From Nonlabens xiamenensis (lineage in GTDB: Bacteria > Bacteroidota > Bacteroidia > Flavobacteriales > Flavobacteriaceae), in the NCBI RefSeq assembly GCF_003865345.1, contig NZ_RMVE01000002.1, forward strand, positions 620,001 to 684,000: 64,000 bases of DNA, written 5' to 3'. The first letter of the stretch is position 1; the number at the start of each line of letters is the position of its first letter. Below are positions 54,177 through 63,276 of the stretch, piece after piece. The position numbers and the translations under genes were made by a program. The notes beneath the pieces are model-generated. The model had not been told where the DNA came from. It did not search any database and saw nothing but the letters and a program-made list of their open reading frames with translations.

Positions 54177-55691
54177 ATGAAGTATATAATTTTTTACAGC
54201 GCACTCTTCTGTGCGCTTTTTTCTACGGCGCAAAACCTTGCTGACGGATTGGAATACACTGGCACTGATTTATCAGGTACAGCCAGATACAGAGCTTTAA
54301 GTGGTGCTTTTGGCGCATTGGGTGGAGATCTAAGCGCGATGGGGAATAACCCTGCTGGATCCGTAGTTTTCGCTAACAATTATGCAGGTTTTACCTTAAC
54401 CTTAAATCGAAACAATAATTCCACAACCTATTTCGGTTCAGGGCTGGAGTCCAATAACTCTGATTTTACAATTGGTCAAGCTGGAGGTGTATTGGTGTTC
54501 AAAAACACAGAAGAAACAAGTTTGACAAAATTCGCTTTTGGACTCAATTATGACATGACGCGCAATTACGATAATAGTGTCAACTTTAGGGGGACAAGCC
54601 CAACTTCTGTATCCAACTACTTTCTTAATAATGCCAACGGAATAGCTTTAGAAAATTTCACGGTCATGAACAATGAAACCGTCGGCGGTCTTTACCAATT
54701 TTTAGGAGAAGAATTTGGTTTCGGAGGACAAATTGGTTTTTTGGGATATGAATCATTTTTGTTAAATGCTGTCGATGAAAACGATCCCAATAATACCCAA
54801 TACTTATCAGCGACAGGTACTGGAAGTTTTGATCAGGATTATCTTCGGGAAACCACTGGTAGCCAAAGTAAGATAAGCTTTAACGCTTCTATGCAATTAA
54901 ATAATAAATGGAATTTTGGAATCAACCTGAATTCGCATGTACTGAATTACGAACGCCTGTTAAGCATTATTGAGAACAATACCAATGCGGACGCCTCAGT
55001 TAATAACGTACGCTTTGACAATCTGTTGGTAACAGAAGGCTCTGGGTTTTCTGCTCAGTTGGGGTTTATAGGTAAAATCACGGAATCATTTCGGATAGGC
55101 GCCACTTACGAGTCTCCTACTTGGTACCGTATCAACGAATCAAATAGCCAAGATATTAGCACGATCAGCAATAATGGAGGCAATTCAAGCTCTGCATTTG
55201 TACAACCCAATGTTATCAACGTATTTGCCCCCTATGATTTGAGATCTCCAGGTAGCTTAACGGGAAGCTTGGCTTATATCTTCAATAAAAAAGGCTTGAT
55301 CAGTTTTGATTACACCACCAGAGATTACAGCCGTATTAAATTTAGTCCTGATTCTGATCCATTATTTGCTACAAACAATGATTTAGCCTCTAGCGAACTG
55401 ACTCGAGCTAGCAGCATAAGATTGGGAGCCGAATATCGCATCAAGCGCTTGTCCTTAAGAGGAGGTTATCGTATAGAACAAACACCGTACGAAAACGAAG
55501 ATATTATGGGAGATTTGACTGGTTATAGTCTAGGCCTAGGTTATACTTGGGGCTCAACAACTTTGGATTTATCCTATGACCGTGCTGAGCGGGATTATTC
55601 ACAGCAATTATTTGATACTGGACTCACCACCAGCGGTAACGTGCAAAACACTAGGAATAACATTGTACTAACTCTAGGTTTCAATCTATAG
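54177..55691 (+). CDS. OmpP1/FadL-type outer-membrane transport protein
   Basis: The 504-residue product has a signal peptide (FCALFSTAQ) and opens with DGLEYTGTDLSGTARYRALSGAFGALGGDLSAMGNNPAGSVVF, the N-terminal hatch typical of OMPP1/FadL/TodX proteins in Bacteroidota. The rest alternates as a beta-barrel and ends with NNIVLTLGFNL. It should carry hydrophobic compounds across the outer membrane. A strong terminator follows. Confidence 0.88.
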   Translation: MKYIIFYSALFCALFSTAQNLADGLEYTGTDLSGTARYRALSGAFGALGGDLSAMGNNPAGSVVFANNYAGFTLTLNRNNNSTTYFGSGLESNNSDFTIGQAGGVLVFKNTEETSLTKFAFGLNYDMTRNYDNSVNFRGTSPTSVSNYFLNNANGIALENFTVMNNETVGGLYQFLGEEFGFGGQIGFLGYESFLLNAVDENDPNNTQYLSATGTGSFDQDYLRETTGSQSKISFNASMQLNNKWNFGINLNSHVLNYERLLSIIENNTNADASVNNVRFDNLLVTEGSGFSAQLGFIGKITESFRIGATYESPTWYRINESNSQDISTISNNGGNSSSAFVQPNVINVFAPYDLRSPGSLTGSLAYIFNKKGLISFDYTTRDYSRIKFSPDSDPLFATNNDLASSELTRASSIRLGAEYRIKRLSLRGGYRIEQTPYENEDIMGDLTGYSLGLGYTWGSTTLDLSYDRAERDYSQQLFDTGLTTSGNVQNTRNNIVLTLGFNL

Positions 55692-55713
55692 CCATCAATT
55701 ATAGTAAAGAAGT

Positions 55714-55749
55714 AAAAAACTCCCAAATCTTAGATTTGGGAGTTTTTTT
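55714..55749. terminator. Rho-independent terminator after the OmpP1-type gene
   Basis: A perfect 16-bp stem (core CTCCCAAATC/GATTTGGGAG) with a 3-base loop has A and T runs on both sides, so it could act in both directions. Confidence 0.92.
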
Positions 55750-55951
55750 TATTGTGAGACCTCTAGATCATCATATCAATAATTAAATGATAAGTACAAA
55801 CCTCTTTTTGTATCGTATACGTCACGCTCGGAACATATAACTAAACGGCTATGGACTGATCATTCTGTACTTATACTTGGTCAATACTAAAATTAAATAA
55901 CAGTCTAAAGCCTACAGGGATCAGATAAATTCTAATTTGCGACGATGACCC

Positions 55952-55967
55952 CGCTTTCGCGAAAGCG
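55952..55967. repeat. 16-bp palindrome CGCTTTCGCGAAAGCG, copy 8
   Basis: Perfect non-coding copy 54 bp downstream of the 1515-residue gene stop. Confidence 0.9.
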
Positions 55968-56020
55968 AATTAAGAAACACCAGAGACCAAAGTAATCACT
56001 AAGGACAAAATAACCATTGA

Positions 56021-59000
56021 TCAACGCTTCATCGCAAAGTGTCCACTGGCCTCTCTGGTTTGTCCATCAAAGGAATATTCTATCTTGAACCAGTAATCCG
56101 TACTTGGCAATGGCTGTCCATTATAACTACCATCCCAACCAGGACCTGTAGTATCTAATTGTTTGATAAGCTTGCCGTATCGGTCAAAAATATAGAGTTT
56201 GGTGCCTGGCAGGCGATCACCTCCAACAATATTCCAGGTATCATGAATACCATCTGCATTAGGAGTAAAATAATCTGGGTAGCCAAAAACAAATATTTCA
56301 ACAACTATCTCTCCACAACCACTACGCTCGGCGATCGTAACTGTATGGGGTCCTGGAGATACATCATTAAAGATTCCAGTATACAGGTACGGGCCATCAT
56401 CCAGACTGAACCAATAGTTGTCTGGTCCTTCTGCAGTTGCGATAACTTGATGAGTTTTATCAAATGGATCCGTAGTAACCTCTACGTTGTAGATGTCAGG
56501 AACACTCGCCACCCTTACATTGGTAGTAGTAGAGCCCTGACAACCAGTAGCTATCTCAGTAGCAATTACCTCATAATTCCCTGCATCTTCTACCTCGATG
56601 GCAGCAGTATTATCGGCCAACACAGTTCCATCACGCATCCATTCAAAATCATACATTGCATCACTCAGGCCTGTATCAAGAATTTCAGGACCGTTGACCA
56701 GATTACCGTTTTCATCTTTACAAACGACATATTGAGGTAACAAAACAGGCTCAGGTAACTCATTAAATACTAGATTGAGTGTCGTAAAGCTCACACAATC
56801 GGTGTTATTATCATCTACCCTGGCAATAATGCTGGTATTTTGAGTAAAGGTAAAATTGTTTGACAGCTCATTGATTTCGGCATCTGCATCGGACTGGGAA
56901 GCAAAGAAGCTAACCGTGTTGCCTAATTGACCAGCGGTAATTTGGTCTACTGTGGAACTTAAGTCGGCTACCGCAGAACCGTCGCCTGAATCACAAACCT
57001 CAAGATCCATGGGCATCACTGCAATAGGAGCATCAACCGCCTCCAGCTGGAGCGTGCCTGTCGTAAAGCAACCCGTATCAAAAACAATCCTATAATGAAT
57101 GGTTTGTGGATTGGCCGTGCTGTTGTAAGCATTTTCATCTAATACTGCGTTTCCTGCCAATGCATCTGCAAGGTTTTCGTGATAAGTTATATTGACATTA
57201 GATTGACCAGCGATGATAGCCGTAGTTGCGTCAGACAAACTAAAAGTGGCGCTACCGTCCATATCAGCATCACACTCCTCCAGAACAACCGAATTATTGG
57301 TATCGGGTACTGGACTTACAATCAAGTCAAACATGACGCTATTTGTACACAGGGTTAAATTATTTGTAACCGTTGCAGTGATGGTTTCAGGACTGGACAC
57401 ATTGTTATAAGTTGCGTTAACAGCGTTTCCTCCACTAGTGTACGTGATGGTATAATCATTTGGGTTCAAACCATTCAACAAGACAAGGTTGTTCTGGGTC
57501 AGGTCAAAAGACTCCGTTCCGTCTGCAGAAGGGTCATCACACAAGGTGAGATCTGGAGGCGTAGTTAAATCGGGTACTGGATTAACAATGAGATCAAAAT
57601 CCGTGAAGGCCTCACATTGCATAGCGTTATTATTTTCTACCCTTACCCAGATGGTCTGCGGACTAGTAGTATTATTAAAGCCAGCCGTATTGGTAATTGG
57701 TGAATTCCCGCTAGCCGCATCAGCCTGGGATTCATGATAAGTAACAGCATAAAGCATAGGATCTTGAGCTCCCAGAACAGTAGGAGTCAAAACATCAAGG
57801 GCAAAGGAAGCTACACCATCATTAGAAAGGTCATCACAGACTTCTATATCAGCAATGGGATTAGCCTGAGGTTGGGGGTGCACTATCAAATTAAATGAGT
57901 CTATACTGTAGCAAGCTGGTGACGAATTGTTTTCTATGCGCACGTGAATGGTTTCCATGTTTGGTGTTGCATTGGCATAGGCCATCGGGTTGACTATAGG
58001 ATTATTTCCTACCATCGCATCTGCCTGAGACTGGAAAAATCTAATACTGTTTTGTGCAGGATCTTGAGCACCTAATATGGTGGCGTCAAGTGTGGTGAGA
58101 TCAAAGACCTCAATACCATCATTGGACAAGTCGTCGCAGGTCTCCAAATCGTTCACACCAGCGACCACCGCTCTTCTATTAACAATAAGGTCAAAGCTAT
58201 TGGTGTCGGCGCAGGAGGGATCAAACACACTTTCTACCCTTGCATAGATGGTCTGCGGGGAGGTAGTATTGGAATAGGATGTGGCATTAATAGGATTGGC
58301 ACCAGAGGCCGCATCAACGGGTAATTCATGAAATGTCACCACAAAATCAGCAGGGTTCTGAGTACCAAGAATTGCTGGAATTTGAGTAATAAGATTAAAT
58401 AGTTCCACACCATCATTGGTGACATCATCACAGGTTTCCAAATTATTGACCGGATTAGCGACCACATTGGCAGAAACGTTAATCATAAATGGCAGAATAG
58501 CGTTACAACTAGGATCGGCAGTACTTTCAACGCGTATATAAATTGTTTGTGATCCAGACAATTGAGTATATGGGTCTGGTAACGCATTTGAACCTGCCTG
58601 AGCATCTGCCATGGTAGGATGAAAAGTCAAATTAAAACCGCTCCCACTGGTTCCACCTCCACCAGAGCCCATCAAATTGGCATTGACGTAAGCGGTTAAA
58701 TCAAAATTGACCAATGGCCCACAATTGTTTAAATCAGGTACACTGAGCTGCCCAAAATCAACAAATTCTACCGTAAACCCTCCTGGATCTACCGTCAGAC
58801 AATTGGTTGTTAAATTCGTAATGGTAGCATAAATAGTTTGTGGGTTGGAAGTTGGTGTAAAAGTAGCTGGATTGGTGATGGAATTCACCGCATTTTCCGC
58901 ATCTGCCAAGGAGGTATGATAAGTCACCACATGATCTGTGGTAGACAATCCATTCAGCACCACAGCATCATTTTGGGTAAGATCAACGTTTCCAGTAGCA

Positions 59001-60568
59001 TTACACTCCACAATATCGTTAGGTACCGCATCTAAAATCTCCTGCTCAACGTTAATACAAACGTCAGTGGTATAAGTACAGCCAAAATCATCAATAAATT
59101 CAAAAGTGTAACAATTTTGTCCACTAGTGGTTGGAGTTACTGTGATTACATTTCCATTGTTAGCAGTAATAGAAGGATCCGGCAACCACTGTTCACTACT
59201 ACTGGCAGGGGTAAAGGACAAATCACCAGGAATAATGGCCGGATTAAAATTGATTCCCCAATAAAAAATATATCCATTGTCAGAACCTAAATTGTCTGTT
59301 ACCGTAATACACCATTGTCCGTTAAGTGGACTCCCAATGAAATTGGAATAGGGATCCACTGGCAGATAATCACCTGCTTGAATAGTCCCATTCCCTATGG
59401 CCGCTTGAGCCCAAGTTTGCGCAGCAGATTCGTTGAAAACATAATCAAATCCCGTACCCGGAGTCAAATCAGAATCAACATCTATAGGTACACCGAGAAA
59501 GGTATTACCTCCATTACTGAATTCATGTAAACTGACCTGGCTTCCGTTTGGCGCAGTGATCAACACCTCCAAGTCCCCCAGATAAGAATGCTCCATATTG
59601 AGGAAAAAATCCACGATGTCACTTGCCGCATTCACCGAGGCTCCTTGCGGGAACAAGTCGACGTCGATGCAAGTTTGGTAAGACACCCCACTTCCATCAG
59701 GTAGGAAAGTTTGACCCGTTACTGGAGGTGAAGGGGAAATCGCAAAGTTTTGTGGGGTTACCACTCCGGTAAGATCGGTAGATTCTCCAAAACAAATATT
59801 GGGATCACTGGCCATAGTTCCTGTAAAATCAGGGGTAGTGGAAACAAATACGGTCAGGTCAATTTCCTCTCTATCGGTACAACCGGTGTTGTCGGTAACC
59901 ACAAAACGCGTTTGATAAATACCTGGGGTGGTATAGGTAGCTGTTTGTACCTGCCCTGGATTCAAGCCATTGCCATCCGCAAGGTCCCATTCATAGGTTG
60001 CACCTGTACCGTCCGTCCCAAAGGTCGCAGAACCATCAAATGTAACAGTATCTCCCTGACAGATTTTGACAATTCCGTCAGATGGATCTGCGGCAGGTGT
60101 GGTGACGATATTGGTGGTTATCGATTGACATGGGTCAAAACAGGTGCGGTCCGCACGCCATCCTGCGTTGTTATTATCAACACTGTTTGAAGTAAAGGTC
60201 ACCAAAAGACAACCTGTAGGATTTGTAGGCGAGGCTCTAAGCATACCTAATGGCATCGTTGTATTGGTAGCGGTAGCAAGAACAGGAGAAGTTACGCTAT
60301 CACCATCATATATGGTTAAAAAATCACCTGGACCAATATCCACAATGGGAATGTTCATCTGCACTCTGTCAGTGGGTATAGTCGGGCACAAAAGGATCTG
60401 ACCATTTTCATTGATTCCATAATTACCCGTAGACCCTCCACTATCGTTAACAAAGGCATACGCACAACTGTTACTTCTGATTTGACTATTGGCAGGCATA
60501 TTGAGTACCTGTTGAGCAAATAAGGGAAGACTGAAAAAAAGCAATGCTAATTGAAGGAAGAGTCTCAT
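56021..60568 (-). CDS. Large secreted multi-domain repeat protein with gliding-motility C-terminal domain
   Basis: The 1515-residue product has a signal peptide (about 1-18). A CUB-like domain comes next (about 20-145, with DFLTIYDGDSV), then a PKD domain (about 150-240, ATYEWDLADGNG, TDNTGCTDREEIDLTV) and a proprotein-convertase P-like domain (about 275-445, MEHSYLGDLEVLITAPNGS, LNGQWCITVTDNLGSDNG). Residues about 520-1260 hold eight repeats of roughly 90-100 residues with the mark L-E-x-C-D-D-x-x-N-D-G and T-I-Y/W-V/A-R-V-E-N. The end (about 1425-1515, YPDYFTPNADGIHDTWNI, LYIFDRYGKLIKQL) is a CHU_C/T9SS type B sorting domain. It should be exported by the T9SS and act as a surface adhesin or matrix protein. 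Confidence 0.9.
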   Translation of the reverse strand: MRLFLQLALLFFSLPLFAQQVLNMPANSQIRSNSCAYAFVNDSGGSTGNYGINENGQILLCPTIPTDRVQMNIPIVDIGPGDFLTIYDGDSVTSPVLATATNTTMPLGMLRASPTNPTGCLLVTFTSNSVDNNNAGWRADRTCFDPCQSITTNIVTTPAADPSDGIVKICQGDTVTFDGSATFGTDGTGATYEWDLADGNGLNPGQVQTATYTTPGIYQTRFVVTDNTGCTDREEIDLTVFVSTTPDFTGTMASDPNICFGESTDLTGVVTPQNFAISPSPPVTGQTFLPDGSGVSYQTCIDVDLFPQGASVNAASDIVDFFLNMEHSYLGDLEVLITAPNGSQVSLHEFSNGGNTFLGVPIDVDSDLTPGTGFDYVFNESAAQTWAQAAIGNGTIQAGDYLPVDPYSNFIGSPLNGQWCITVTDNLGSDNGYIFYWGINFNPAIIPGDLSFTPASSSEQWLPDPSITANNGNVITVTPTTSGQNCYTFEFIDDFGCTYTTDVCINVEQEILDAVPNDIVECNATGNVDLTQNDAVVLNGLSTTDHVVTYHTSLADAENAVNSITNPATFTPTSNPQTIYATITNLTTNCLTVDPGGFTVEFVDFGQLSVPDLNNCGPLVNFDLTAYVNANLMGSGGGGTSGSGFNLTFHPTMADAQAGSNALPDPYTQLSGSQTIYIRVESTADPSCNAILPFMINVSANVVANPVNNLETCDDVTNDGVELFNLITQIPAILGTQNPADFVVTFHELPVDAASGANPINATSYSNTTSPQTIYARVESVFDPSCADTNSFDLIVNRRAVVAGVNDLETCDDLSNDGIEVFDLTTLDATILGAQDPAQNSIRFFQSQADAMVGNNPIVNPMAYANATPNMETIHVRIENNSSPACYSIDSFNLIVHPQPQANPIADIEVCDDLSNDGVASFALDVLTPTVLGAQDPMLYAVTYHESQADAASGNSPITNTAGFNNTTSPQTIWVRVENNNAMQCEAFTDFDLIVNPVPDLTTPPDLTLCDDPSADGTESFDLTQNNLVLLNGLNPNDYTITYTSGGNAVNATYNNVSSPETITATVTNNLTLCTNSVMFDLIVSPVPDTNNSVVLEECDADMDGSATFSLSDATTAIIAGQSNVNITYHENLADALAGNAVLDENAYNSTANPQTIHYRIVFDTGCFTTGTLQLEAVDAPIAVMPMDLEVCDSGDGSAVADLSSTVDQITAGQLGNTVSFFASQSDADAEINELSNNFTFTQNTSIIARVDDNNTDCVSFTTLNLVFNELPEPVLLPQYVVCKDENGNLVNGPEILDTGLSDAMYDFEWMRDGTVLADNTAAIEVEDAGNYEVIATEIATGCQGSTTTNVRVASVPDIYNVEVTTDPFDKTHQVIATAEGPDNYWFSLDDGPYLYTGIFNDVSPGPHTVTIAERSGCGEIVVEIFVFGYPDYFTPNADGIHDTWNIVGGDRLPGTKLYIFDRYGKLIKQLDTTGPGWDGSYNGQPLPSTDYWFKIEYSFDGQTREASGHFAMKR

Positions 60569-60691
60569 CTGACTATAGTTTTGAAAAGGATTAAAACAAA
60601 TATCTGAATTTTCATTAACATAGACTTAACTTAAAGCTTTAAATTTCTATCACAAAAAGCCTATAATAAGGCTTACTAATTTGCTTCTTTG

Positions 60692-60699
60692 TAAATTTG
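60692..60699 (+). promoter_or_regulatory. -7 element TAAATTTG upstream of folE
   Basis: TAAATTTG matches TAnnTTTG exactly and lies 35 bp before the folE ATG. No TTG at suitable -33 spacing is visible. Confidence 0.45.
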
Positions 60700-60734
60700 C
60701 TCCCATTGTTGTATACAGCTTGAGACAAGATTCC

Positions 60735-61406
60735 ATGAAGATAGAAGACCTATTAGAAAACATCGAGGACCACGATCACTTGTCCTCTAATGAAGAAACC
60801 CCTTTGCGCGCTGATGCGTTTGCCCTGAGTGATGCCGAAAAGATAGAAAGCATCAAAAAAGATGTTCATCATATCCTGGAAACCTTGGGCATGGATATGA
60901 CGGATGATTCGTTGAAGGGTACGCCCAACAGGGTAGCTAAAATGTTTGTGCAAGAGATTTTCGGCGGATTACGACCCGATAAAAAACCCAGTGCCAGTAC
61001 TTTTGATAACAAGTACAAATACGGCGAGATGCTGGTGGAAAAAAACATCGTAGTATATTCGACCTGCGAGCATCACTTATTACCTATCGTAGGTAGAGCT
61101 CACGTGGCTTACATCTCCAATGGTAGCGTGGTAGGTCTGTCCAAAATGAATAGGATTGTAGACTATTATGCCAAACGCCCACAAGTACAAGAACGTCTAA
61201 ACATTCAAATCGTACGCGAATTGCAAAAAGTCTTGAATACCGATGACGTTGCCTGTGTGATTGATGCCAAACACCTTTGTGTCAACAGCAGAGGAATACG
61301 CGATATTGAAAGCAGCACCGTGACCGGCGAATTCGGTGGTAAATTTAAAGAAGCTGGCATCCGTAGAGAATTCTTGGACTACATCAAAATGGACACTAAA
61401 TTCTAA
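60735..61406 (+). CDS. folE: GTP cyclohydrolase I
   Basis: The 223-residue product starts at ATG 60735 ([15 protein letters not shown]); an upstream ATG would add an unconserved leader. It has the zinc and catalytic residues in [19 protein letters not shown] and [12 protein letters not shown], with [22 protein letters not shown] between them. It converts GTP to dihydroneopterin triphosphate, the first step of folate and pterin synthesis. It is followed by cysS after 119 bp that contain a palindrome copy. Confidence 0.97.
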   Translation: MKIEDLLENIEDHDHLSSNEETPLRADAFALSDAEKIESIKKDVHHILETLGMDMTDDSLKGTPNRVAKMFVQEIFGGLRPDKKPSASTFDNKYKYGEMLVEKNIVVYSTCEHHLLPIVGRAHVAYISNGSVVGLSKMNRIVDYYAKRPQVQERLNIQIVRELQKVLNTDDVACVIDAKHLCVNSRGIRDIESSTVTGEFGGKFKEAGIRREFLDYIKMDTKF

Positions 61407-61456
61407 AGCGAAATGTCGCTAGAGGAGCTGGAGATTTAAGTCAATTTTTTTTGTTT

Positions 61457-61472
61457 CGCTTTCGCGAAAGCG
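61457..61472. repeat. 16-bp palindrome CGCTTTCGCGAAAGCG, copy 9
   Basis: Perfect non-coding copy in the folE-cysS gap. It lies 53 bp upstream of the preferred cysS start. Confidence 0.9.
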
Positions 61473-61525
61473 AACACCATCCACTGCAACCAGAACAATA
61501 CCTAGAATTAATCAATATCATCCCC

Positions 61526-63010
61526 ATGGCCTTATACCAAGAAAACGAAGTCAAGATTTACAACTCTCTTACCGGGAAAAAGGAGGCTTTTAAACCCATT
61601 CTTCCAGGCCGGGTGGGGATGTATGTTTGTGGACCAACAGTCTATAGTAATGTTCATTTGGGTAACTGTAGAACGTTTATCAGTTTTGATATGATCTTTA
61701 GGTACCTCAAGCATTTGGGCTATAATGTGAGATACGTGCGCAATATCACAGATGCAGGACATCTTACCGATGACGCAGATCAAGGCGAAGACAAAATTTC
61801 CAAAAAAGCAAGATTGGAAAAAATTGAGCCCATGGAAGTTGTCCAACAATACACACTGGATTTTCACAAAGTAATGGCGCAGTTTAATGCCCACCCACCT
61901 AGCATAGAGCCTACCGCCACAGGCCATATCGTTGAGCAAATCGAGATCATCAAAAACATCTTGGATAAAGGATATGCCTATGAAAAAAACGGTAGTATCT
62001 ACTTCAATGTACTCAAATTCAATCAAGACCATGAGTATGGCAAACTGAGCGGCCGTAAGCTGGAGGACATGATTGCGAATACCCGCGAACTCACCGCACA
62101 AAGTGAAAAAGAGAATCCGCAGGACTTTGCCTTGTGGAAAAAAGCCAGCCCAGAGCATATCATGAGATGGCCCAGTCCGTGGGGCGATGGATTTCCCGGA
62201 TGGCACCTGGAATGTACGGTAATGAGCTCCAAGTATCTGGGAGAAACATTTGACATCCATGGTGGTGGGATGGACCTGAAATTCCCGCACCACGAATGCG
62301 AAATCGCACAAGGAGAAGCTGCCCATGGACACTCTCCAGTTAATTACTGGATGCATGCCAATATGTTGACGCTCAACGGTCAAAAAATGTCCAAATCCAC
62401 TGGAAACAGCATCTTACCTCAAGAGCTTTTTACCGGAGAAAATGATTTCATGGAAAAGGCTTTTGCCCCAAGCGTCGTCAGATTTTTTATGATGCAAGCA
62501 CATTACGGCTCTATACTTGACTTTAGTAATGAGGCCATACTTGCGGCTGAAAAAGGCTTTAACCGCCTGACCGAAGCCATCAAAATCATGGATCAATTAT
62601 CGCCCGTTGATCGATCCAGCGTGGACATTGCTTCTTGGAAATCCAGTTGCTATGCTGCGATGAACGATGATTTTAATACGCCTATTTTGATTGCCGAATT
62701 GTTCAATGCGGTCAAATATATACATGCCATCAAGGAGGGGACCGAGCAAATTTCAACCCAGGACCTCAAGGAATTTAAAACTTGTATGCAGGCTTTTTAT
62801 ACTGATGTTCTAGGTTTAAAAAACGATCAGGATGCCACCACACAAGACGGAAAGCCTCTGGATGGAGCCATGAAATTGATTATTGAACTCAGGGCGCAAG
62901 CTAGGGCCAATAAGGACTGGGCTACTAGTGATAAAATAAGGGACGAATTGGCTGCAGCAGGCATCCAGCTCAAAGATGGGGCCGAAGGAACCAGCTACAG
63001 CTTGGAATAA
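61526..63010 (+). CDS. cysS: Cysteinyl-tRNA synthetase
   Basis: The 494-residue product starts at ATG 61526 ([20 protein letters not shown]). An in-frame start 75 bp upstream would translate the palindrome and an unconserved leader. The class I motifs are present: [15 protein letters not shown] with the HIGH-like site, [15 protein letters not shown] with zinc-site residues, [11 protein letters not shown], and KMSKSTGN. It charges tRNA-Cys. yidD follows after 5 bp. Confidence 0.97.
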   Translation: MALYQENEVKIYNSLTGKKEAFKPILPGRVGMYVCGPTVYSNVHLGNCRTFISFDMIFRYLKHLGYNVRYVRNITDAGHLTDDADQGEDKISKKARLEKIEPMEVVQQYTLDFHKVMAQFNAHPPSIEPTATGHIVEQIEIIKNILDKGYAYEKNGSIYFNVLKFNQDHEYGKLSGRKLEDMIANTRELTAQSEKENPQDFALWKKASPEHIMRWPSPWGDGFPGWHLECTVMSSKYLGETFDIHGGGMDLKFPHHECEIAQGEAAHGHSPVNYWMHANMLTLNGQKMSKSTGNSILPQELFTGENDFMEKAFAPSVVRFFMMQAHYGSILDFSNEAILAAEKGFNRLTEAIKIMDQLSPVDRSSVDIASWKSSCYAAMNDDFNTPILIAELFNAVKYIHAIKEGTEQISTQDLKEFKTCMQAFYTDVLGLKNDQDATTQDGKPLDGAMKLIIELRAQARANKDWATSDKIRDELAAAGIQLKDGAEGTSYSLE

Positions 63011-63015
63011 TACTT

Positions 63016-63237
63016 ATGAAAAAAAAATTGGCAACTCCTTTTTTGGGATTGATCAGGCTGTATCAACAGCTGATCTCTCCCTGGACGCCTGCGAGTTGTC
63101 GGTACCAACCCACCTGTTCCCAATACAGCAAAGAGGCTTTGGAAAAATATGGACTCTGGAAAGGCGGTAAACTCGCGCTGAAAAGGATATTGAGTTGTCA
63201 TCCTTGGGGAGGAAAGGGATATGATCCCGTGCCTTAA
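63016..63237 (+). CDS. yidD: Membrane protein insertion efficiency factor YidD
   Basis: The 73-residue product has the whole YidD pattern: [31 protein letters not shown], then [24 protein letters not shown], with the three conserved Cys residues. It helps YidC insert inner-membrane proteins. It lies 5 bp after cysS. Confidence 0.96.
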   Translation: MKKKLATPFLGLIRLYQQLISPWTPASCRYQPTCSQYSKEALEKYGLWKGGKLALKRILSCHPWGGKGYDPVP

Positions 63238-63276
63238 ATGTTGGATGCATAATGTACCTTAGCAAAAAAAACAACG

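Larger units (their letters stand above)
55692..56020. other. Intergenic region between converging outer-membrane genes
   Basis: The 329-bp region holds a strong terminator and one palindrome copy (both listed). I see no gene or RNA in the remaining roughly 200 bp. Confidence 0.5.

Noticed and set aside
56159-60401. Several plus-strand frames of 65-193 residues opposite the 1515-residue gene.
   Set aside because: The minus-strand protein has clear domains throughout; the opposite frames have none.
61451-61525. Upstream in-frame start for cysS giving an N-terminal extension.
   Set aside because: The extension translates the palindrome (RFRES) and has no CysS homology; the ATG at 61526 gives the normal family start.
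61532-62383. A 283-residue minus-strand frame.
   Set aside because: It lies wholly inside cysS, which is certain from its motifs; the antisense frame has no family features.
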